The translations under genes were made by a program, and so were the position numbers. The notes under the pieces were generated by a model. It saw nothing but the letters and a program-made list of their open reading frames with translations. It was not told the origin of the DNA and searched no databases. This document shows, piece by piece, positions 57,870 to 64,000 of a DNA stretch of 64,000 nucleotides. The stretch is taken from the NCBI GenBank assembly GCA_963920765.1, contig OY987245.1, forward strand, positions 2,310,727 to 2,374,726. The letters run 5' to 3'. Origin of the DNA: Ulota crispa. Lineage: Eukaryota; Streptophyta; Bryopsida; Orthotrichales; Orthotrichaceae. Within the stretch, counting starts at the first letter, position 1; every line of letters begins with the position of its first letter.

Positions 57870-58798
57870 TCCGTAAAGGATCATGCCCATTTTTCTATAA
57901 AAGCCACTAGAAACTACCACTTTGAGGGAATGAGTTGAAAGTTAAGAAAAATAGTTTTTTTGAAATTCCAACCACAGATCATACCCTAGACTATAGGAAG
58001 TACTTGTGGGAAAAAAATTAGTTCATTTTAAATGGAGAAGAATGGGATATTGAATTTTGAAGTGTTTAAAAAAAGTTTTGTTTTCCTTCCTACCCAAAAT
58101 TTTAGAAGCTTTTGACCAATCTTATAGCAAAAAATTGATCTACACAAAGTTGAGGTTCAATTTCTCCATATAGAAGACCAATTTAGGTGTGTGTGGGAGA
58201 ATTTTCAAATGTATTGGAGGCCGTACAACATATTTCAAAAAATCTTTGAGTCCCAAAAGGTCACAAAATTTGCAAATATACTAGGCAATACTTGAGGATT
58301 TTTGTAAAAATTAGCAATTTGAATTTTGCTAATTCAAATGGTGAAAACCAAGAAATCTTAGTTTATAAAAACTAGGATTTTTTTTTTTTAATTACGCAAA
58401 TTGGTCAAAAAGTTAAAGTACCAAATTTTACAAGGGGCAAAAGGAATGGAGGGTTGTGAGTGCCCCAAAATAGGCTCCTTCCACTCCACTCTCCTTTGTC
58501 CAAGTTTCCACACCTTGTGCCCGTACGACCAAAAGGGCTGACCCTCTTTGGAGTCAACAACCACTTACAAAGGAGAGGCCCTACCCAAACTGCCCCTCAA
58601 TCTTCCCCTAGTTTTGATAAATTCTTATATAACTTCTTTGTGGAATGTTAAAATGAGGATTTTTTAATGCCCAAGTAGGTTTTTGAATTTCCCACCTTTG
58701 ATAAAGGTTTCAAAAGATCATAGAAATTAGTTTAGCCATGGGTACATGCCCAAAATCCCATGTGTCTTTCAAGGGGATAGTTGGTTCCTTTAGGGGGG
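57870..58798 (-). mobile_element. TTAA element, subfamily B, copy 7
   Basis: TCCGTAAAGGATCATGCCC follows TTAA (57866-57869). The right end is GGTTCCTTTAGGGGGG before TTAC, so the right TTAA is altered by one base. Reverse B blocks are present (AAGGGGCAAAAGGAATGGAG). Confidence 0.75.
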
Positions 58799-58833
58799 TT
58801 ACAAGGTAAGATGCTTAGGGTTGAAACTAGTAT

Positions 58834-59217
58834 AAACACCATATTTGTTATAATGAGAGAATGGGGACCTCTCAAAATAAATTTGTTGGATTTTGACCAA
58901 AATCACCAATTTCTGTCCCAAAGCACCAATTTCCATTAAAATGAGAGATTTCAGCTCAAATTGAGCTAAAATGACATGAAAGCTTTCAATTTTAAATCAA
59001 AATTGAATGATTTTATGTCAATCTAGCTTAATTCGAACTGAATTGACCTAAAACATTTCAATTTTATATCAAATTTGAAAAGATTTATGTCAATTTAGCT
59101 CGATTTGAGCTGAATTAACATAAACCCTTTTGACAAATTGATATATATATTTTTGAATTTTGGGTATTTTATCTCTCATTTCATTGGAATACTCTCATTA
59201 TAACAAATATGGTGTTT
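58834..59217. mobile_element. AACACCATATT element U with TATA duplication
   Basis: AACACCATATTTGTTATAAT... to ...ATTATAACAAATATGGTGTT, flanked by TATA on both sides. The first 11 bases equal the termini of the A MITEs, but the interior is different and contains degenerate iterations of AATTTAGCTCGATTTGAGCT-like units. Boundaries are exact to within a base or two. Confidence 0.8.
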
Positions 59218-60180
59218 ATATCATAATTCTTATCTTACTATTTAGTGGGAATTATTCATTTTTATTCTCAGTTCAATTTTAGAATGTTGAAAGGATTCAA
59301 GACTTTGTATGAAAAAGGGTTATGTCATTCCAATTTCTTCGAAACACACAAGAAAAATCAATATCTTAGGCTCCAAACTATGAATTATATGACATCAGGA
59401 AAATCTTCATAGTTGAAAATTCTAGTTAGAAGGTAACTTGCCAATGTAAAATTGATAATGGAAGACCAAAAATGAAGGAGGTTGGAAGCAAATGGATGAA
59501 AATGGTGAGCTTTTGAAACAAACTAATCTTCTGTTGAACAAGGTGGGAAATTACCAATTTAAAAGTAAACAAATTATACGCTGTCATAGAAGTCAACAAA
59601 GTAAAGCCTGTATAGAAATCTCGGGATGCCTAAATGAATCAATATGGATTTTTTTTTTTATTGTAAGTACGTTAGTTTCTTTTTAAGGATTCTTTGAAAA
59701 TAACGAATGTTTTTGAAAAATAAAACACCATATTAATTTGGTGATTATGGGCAGTTACCCCAAAGGAAGCTTAGCTATTTCTTTTAAACTTCTCAAATAA
59801 AGTTAATAAACAAGTATTTTTTTTGTTGAGGTACAATTTATAAAGTAAGAATTTTACTTTCTTTGACCTCCATACAAATTTGGTCAATATTTCTACTCAT
59901 TTAAGACTCAGTGATAACATATTCAATATTGTGGCTTTGATCCTATGAGACGTATTGAATTTATTCTAAATTTGCACTTTATGTTCACAAAACATCCCAA
60001 AAATTGGCTGTTTTCTGCTGATAAAATCGAATTTGAAGATTATTGCTTACGCTTCTTGAGTTACTCAGTATGAGGGATTTGGTCAACTTTGATCCTGGTA
60101 ACTCTTAGAATGCATCGTTTGGAATTGTGAGACTTTGTAGAGTTGTGATTTGTAAATCAACATACAATCCTACCAGAGGT
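59218..60180. other. AT-rich spacer, no gene
   Basis: The 64-residue frame at 59492-59686 has no motif. No element ends were recognised. Confidence 0.35.
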
Positions 60181-60184
60181 TTGT

Positions 60185-60438
60185 AACACCATAATGGATA
60201 AATTGGGAAAAACGGGGGTCCCATTTTGTACTCCACCTTAAACCCAAAATGCACCTTAAACCAGATTCAAAGGTATCAGATTCATTGTGAACCACTAAGA
60301 TTTTTTCCCTCCCAAATTTCTCCTCTTAGGTGAGGGCACATGTACCAAAAAAATGCTGGAGTTCAAATTAAGGTGATCACCTTAATTCTCAAAAGTCCCA
60401 AAATGTATTGTTTTTCCCAATCTATCTAATATGGTGTT
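60185..60438 (-). mobile_element. AACACC-type MITE A6
   Basis: AACACCATAATGGATAAATT... to ...TCTAATATGGTGTT, flanked by TTGT on both sides (60181-60184 and 60439-60442). Reverse orientation, with the TTAAGGTGATCACCTTAA palindrome intact. Confidence 0.85.
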
Positions 60439-60607
60439 TTGTGTCATTATAGTATGTAACAAACAAGGAGTTTTAATTGTATGTAAGGGCTTATTAATAA
60501 AATATGATTTCTAAGTAAAGGCAATTTCAATCCTCTCCACTTTTCATTATAGTAGACTATTCATTGTCATTAGGTTCTCAAGTGCAAGACTTGCCAAATA
60601 TTTCATA

Positions 60608-61320
60608 CTAGTATACATGCACACGCTTTGCATGAGTTGGGCATGTATGGGTAAAGCAACATTCAATTTTACAAAAAATTGATATCTCAATTCAATTGGT
60701 CTAGAATTCAATCTAGATGTATTGTATAAAGATCAATCTCACAATTGGTCTAGAATCTAACCCTCATACACTATCATTTTGGTGAGACCAAAAATACCAA
60801 TGGCATGGCTTCATCACAATGCTAATCTTTAATACTTTGCTAAGAGGTGTTTGGCATTTTAATAAATTTCTAGCACATTGTTGGAAGGCGTTTGATGTTT
60901 TATATTTGGAGCATGGCTTATTGTTTCAGCTTCTACCAAAAAGTTCTAGAACATTTTGGAAAATGATATGATTGGAGGACACTTGGTGTTCTATATTGTG
61001 CGCGTCCTTTGTTGCTTCAACTTACAAAAAAAACTTCTAAAAGGTTCTAGGAAAGGGCGCACTCAAGGAAATTTTCCCACTTAGTGGTATAGATAGATAC
61101 ATAGTTTTTGGTGTTTCTTCTCCTCTTGAGAAAAAGATCAATCAATTTTGATGAAGGAAGCTCAAGGGTTTGTATGAAGGAAGCTCAAGGATTTGAATAA
61201 GGGAAGCTCAACAACCTTGATGTGAGGTTTCCCAAGGATTGTTGACCTTCCGTAGTTTAAAAGTTCTAGAAGGTTCTAGAAAAGGGCGTGGAGTGAGTGC
61301 CTCCCACTTAGTAGTATAGA
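60608..61320 (-). mobile_element. Non-autonomous Helitron, copy 3, two 5' ends
   Basis: On the minus strand the 3' end is ...GCATGTATACTAG (60608-60611 holds CTAG, host A at 60607), preceded by a CATGCA..TGCATG hairpin. A first 5' end TCTATACCACTAAG is at 61093. A second TCTATACTACTAAG, with the preceding AAGTTCTAGAAGGTTCTAG block, ends at 61320. The 61094-61320 segment contains three GAAGGAAGCTCAAGG-like tandem units. Confidence 0.75.
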
Positions 61321-61386
61321 TTTGTAGTAATTTTGTGCTACAAATGGCCAACTAGAATAATAGAAAATGATAGGAGCACTCAAGGA

Positions 61387-61643
61387 AACATCATATTCAT
61401 TAATTTGGGTCAAAACAGTCAATTTGGGACTTTTGAAAATTTGGGAAGATTGGGGTGATCACCCCAAAGCAAGCCCCTTTGGTACACTTGTCCTCACGTG
61501 AGAGGAGGAATTTGTGAGGGAAAAAATCTTAATGGCTCAAATTGAACTTGATACTTTTAAATCTGGTTTGAGGTGACTATTTTGGATTGAGGTGGAGTAC
61601 AAAATGGTACCTTTGTTTTTCCCAAATTAATGAATATGATGTT
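61387..61643 (+). mobile_element. AACACC-type MITE A7
   Basis: AACATCATATTCATTAATTT... to ...TTAATGAATATGATGTT, flanked by AGGA on both sides (61383-61386 and 61644-61647). The central GGGGTGATCACCCC palindrome and GAGAGGAGGAATTTGTGAGG are present. Confidence 0.85.
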
Positions 61644-61647
61644 AGGA

Positions 61648-62434
61648 GTAAAACTTAATTTTTCAAGGGCGTTTCATCAAATCTCCATAATAAAATTAGG
61701 AATTTCATGAAATTATGAAAAATAATATGCCATAATTTTTCTGCTTATATACTTATTGATCAATGATAAAAAAATAGTTTTTATTTTAAGTCAAACATCA
61801 AAATGACTAATATTGGACTTGTGGCTAGTTCTTTGTACATTTTATTTGGATGCTAAAATCAAGGATCAGAAACTTCTTTGTAAATTGAATATGACATCAT
61901 TTTGGAGAGAAGTATAGAACATGCTATTTATGATAATAGTGAGTACCTCTAATGCTTATTTAAACAAAAACAAAAATATCATCAAATAAAATGTTCCATT
62001 AAAATCTTCATTAAATACCAAATTAAAAACCTTAAGACGTTGCCCACAGCTTCTGTTGATTTTTGTGTTTTGTCTATACTTTGCCTCTAAACACTTCGGA
62101 ATTAAAAGCGCCATGAAGCCAAATTGCACCATTTAAAAAAAATTCTTTACCCTTGGTGCTGATAAAATGGAATTTACATTCAACAAGTTTCCATCATTAA
62201 GATATGGATAAAATTCTAATTTGAAAAAAGTATTCATGAATAGTTTCGGATTTTGTATTTTTTTTTGTTCAAAACACTAGTGCATGAAGAATTACAAGAT
62301 TTTTCCAAGTACTATTGATTGCCATTGCAATTTTGTTTTGTTTTCCACGAAAATCAGATTTCGTGTTTACTGTAACTTCATATTGAATATGCTGATAAGA
62401 AACAAAATTAGAAAGTTTACTATGTCACAATACA
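61648..62434. other. AT-rich spacer, no gene
   Basis: Only short low-complexity frames; nothing recognised. Confidence 0.35.
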
Positions 62435-62438
62435 CAAA

Positions 62439-62867
62439 AACGCCATATTCATTAAATTGGGAAAACCAGATTCCCAAGTTGTATTTCACCTTAAACTCAT
62501 TGTTTCTTCTTAAACTATTTAAATGTCAAATTTGAAGGCATCAAATTTGGTTTGAGCCATTAAGATTTCATCCACTACAAGAGAAAATGTCCAAAATGAC
62601 AAAAATATGTCCAAATCAACATGGCTAAATTTACAGAAATTGTCCAATTTGACTATTTTTGTCATTTTGGTCACATTTAGTCAATTTGAACATGTCAATT
62701 AGGACACAATTTTGTGTAGTGATCCCTGACAAATTCCTCCTCTCAAGTGAGAGCACATGTACCAAAAAAAATGTTGCTAAAACCTAGAGCTCGATTTAAG
62801 GTGATCACCTTAAACCTAGTTTATTCCCAAACTGGGCGTTTCTTCCCAAATTAACGAATATGGCGTT
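62439..62867 (-). mobile_element. AACACC-type MITE A8 (interrupted)
   Basis: AACGCCATATTCATTAAATT... to ...TTAACGAATATGGCGTT, flanked by CAAA on both sides (62435-62438 and 62868-62871). TTTAAGGTGATCACCTTAAA is intact. A CACTA MITE splits it; net length is about 277. Confidence 0.85.
62573..62721. mobile_element. CACTA-type MITE nested in A8
   Basis: CACTACAAGAGAAAATGTCC at the left and GGACACAATTTTGTGTAGTG at the right; flanked by ATC on both sides (62570-62572 and 62722-62724). CACTA termini and a 3-bp duplication identify the CACTA/EnSpm superfamily. 149 bases, with TGTCCAA(A/T) iterations inside. Confidence 0.9.
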
Positions 62868-62871
62868 CAAA

Positions 62872-63354
62872 GTAAAATCTTGCTAATATCACTACAGTAC
62901 AGTAGATTTTCATATGCACCTAATTCTACCATTGAATCCGTACATCTACAGCACTACAGCACTAAATAAGGTAGGCTCTGAGTCACGTTCCAAGTTTCCA
63001 ACTTATTGACTAAATAAGCGCGAACAGCCACACGCTCAATGAATGTGCACTCCAAAAGTTCCTTGGAATTCAGCCTCCACAGTCTCCGGACTTTCTTCTA
63101 ACCAAATGACCAAACTGCGCCGTCCATGCTTAGCTTGTTGTGTGAATGAAAAGACCAATGCTCGTTTCTTCTGGTTTAGGACTAGAATAATCTGGCAGTG
63201 TTTTGTGGAGAGCTAGTTAGAGATAACACTAATTCCGGGATGACGCCAGGATCGAAGCCATTGATTCTAGAACTGGTCAGATCGAGTGAACATTGAAGTC
63301 TAGAATTCTATGCATAAACCGAGATAGCACGTTGAGCCGACGTCGATTCATGCA
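62872..63354. other. Probable upstream region of the pectinesterase-like gene
   Basis: Non-repetitive, with GC rising towards the start codon. No specific promoter element is claimed. Confidence 0.35.
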
Positions 63355-63685
63355 ATGGCAAAGAATGACATGGTTGGATTCAGAAATCACGTCAGTTCTC
63401 TTGCAGCAATTGTGATGATGCTGAGCTGCTTGCTCCGGCGATGTCATGCGCAGTGGTCGTTTACCGGCGTTCCCGAATTGCCACCATCGCCTTCGTCTGC
63501 CATTGATGATTCCGGTTCTAGTCCGGCGGAAGGGACGGACGTGATTCCAACTACACCTGCCGCTGCGCCTATCCCAACCACCCCAACCACCAGCATCACT
63601 CTTTTGGTTGCGCCCTCTTCATCTCCCATCTTCGATCCACTCAAGTTCTACGACACTGTGCAGGCTGCCATTGACGCGGTTCCAG
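63355..63685 (+). CDS. Pectinesterase-like protein, first exon (partial)
   Basis: The ATG lies in GCAATGGC, a good plant context. The first 36 residues hold a hydrophobic stretch (SLAAIVMMLSCLL) ending in CHAQW, a typical secretory signal peptide with likely cleavage after HA. A Pro/Ser/Thr-rich linker follows, then FYDTVQAAIDAVPG, the conserved N-terminal element of plant pectin methylesterase catalytic domains, which de-esterify cell-wall homogalacturonan. A GT donor (CCAG|GTGCAT at 63686) ends the exon; a TTCTGCAG acceptor is at 63747. After it, KYIVIFV in one frame resembles the family's next strand, but that frame is one base off the spliced frame and stops soon. The active-site residues of the family lie beyond this window or are lost. 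So the gene may be truncated, frameshifted, or spliced in a way I cannot see. A MITE-like sequence starts about 140 bases downstream. Confidence 0.65.
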
Positions 63686-63826
63686 GTGCATGTCTCTTGA
63701 TGTCCTTTGGTTTCAATTCAAATTCCTCGATTTTCTATTTTCTGCAGGGATCCCAAATACATTGTCATATTCGTTATTAACACGCCGTGTCCTTGAGCTC
63801 CAAATATGTAACGTACAGATACCTAG

Positions 63827-64000
63827 AACGCGTATTCGTTGATTTGGGAAAAAAATGCAATTTTGGAACTCTGGATTTTATATTTTAATTTTTTTTGGTG
63901 ATTTAAAGTGAATTTTACAATGATTTATTCAAGACCTTACATCAATGATGAAATATCTTGAAGGCATTATAAAAAAACTCACTTGAAATCACCAAAATAT
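63827..64000. mobile_element. Probable AACACC-type MITE, left end only
   Basis: AACGCGTATTCGTTGATTTG then GGAAAAAAATGCAATTTTGG resembles the left terminus of the A family; CTAG precedes it. The sequence after about 63880 does not obviously follow the family and the right end is outside the window. Confidence 0.45.

Noticed and set aside
13715-58802. TTAA elements as PIF/Harbinger MITEs with 3-bp TTA/TAA duplications
   Set aside because: The flank is the full TTAA on both sides in most copies, and adjacent elements share all four bases. The GAGCATCTCC elements here show what true TAA/TTA duplications look like.

Overview
The window looks like nuclear DNA of a land plant. It is AT-rich and gene-poor, plant-type non-autonomous DNA transposons (Stowaway, PIF/Tourist-type, CACTA, Mutator-type and Helitron) fill much of it, and the few coding stretches are distinctly GC-richer. 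A pectinesterase-type N-terminus at the right edge and a plant-type FCP1/NIF phosphatase-like pseudogene at the left fit a plant. The GC-rich coding style in AT-rich DNA and the lack of visible LTR-retrotransposon coding sequence make a non-seed plant such as a moss plausible, but the lineage is not proven. I saw no rRNA, tRNA or CRISPR.

Genes. A 220-residue unrecognised ORF lies at about 1.5-2.2 kb. A multi-exon FCP1/NIF-type HAD phosphatase-like pseudogene, with several in-frame stops, lies at about 2.2-5.2 kb. An intact GC-rich single-exon gene of unknown function is at 48.8-49.6 kb. The first exon of a pectinesterase-like secreted protein is at 63.36-63.69 kb; its continuation looks damaged or is outside the window. 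A decayed hAT/DUF4371-type transposase relic is at about 26.5-27.9 kb. I see no operon-like or pathway link between these genes.

Transposons dominate the rest. About 25 elements (roughly 17.5 kb, 27 percent of the window) share termini of the form CCC(C/T)TAAAGG...CCTTTAGGGG, and most sit between TTAA on both sides, the hallmark of piggyBac-type insertion. They fall into several internally different subfamilies, called here B, C, E/G, F, I, M, N, Q, R and X, and none encodes a transposase. Several lie end to end sharing one TTAA. A second large group has termini AACACCATATT...AATATGGTGTT and exact or near-exact 4-bp target duplications of varied sequence, with a conserved central palindrome. 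Others are: GAGCATCTCC elements with TAA/TTA duplications (Tourist/PIF-like), GGGAATTGATAT foldback elements with 8-bp duplications, a Mutator-like MITE with a perfect 9-bp duplication, a CACTA MITE with a 3-bp duplication, a Stowaway MITE with TA, and three Helitrons.

Layout: 0-7 kb gene relics plus a clustered GGGGATCCCC motif; 9-20.7 kb MITEs and Helitron 1; 20.7-24 kb GC-richer possible gene relic; 24-46.4 kb almost continuous nested transposons; 46.6-48.1 kb tandem repeat and a large palindrome; 48.1-50.5 kb gene island; 50.5-63 kb transposons again; 63.3 kb pectinesterase-like exon. Six nested insertions with recognisable junctions give a relative order of activity. All similarity statements are by eye; no alignment or database search was run.
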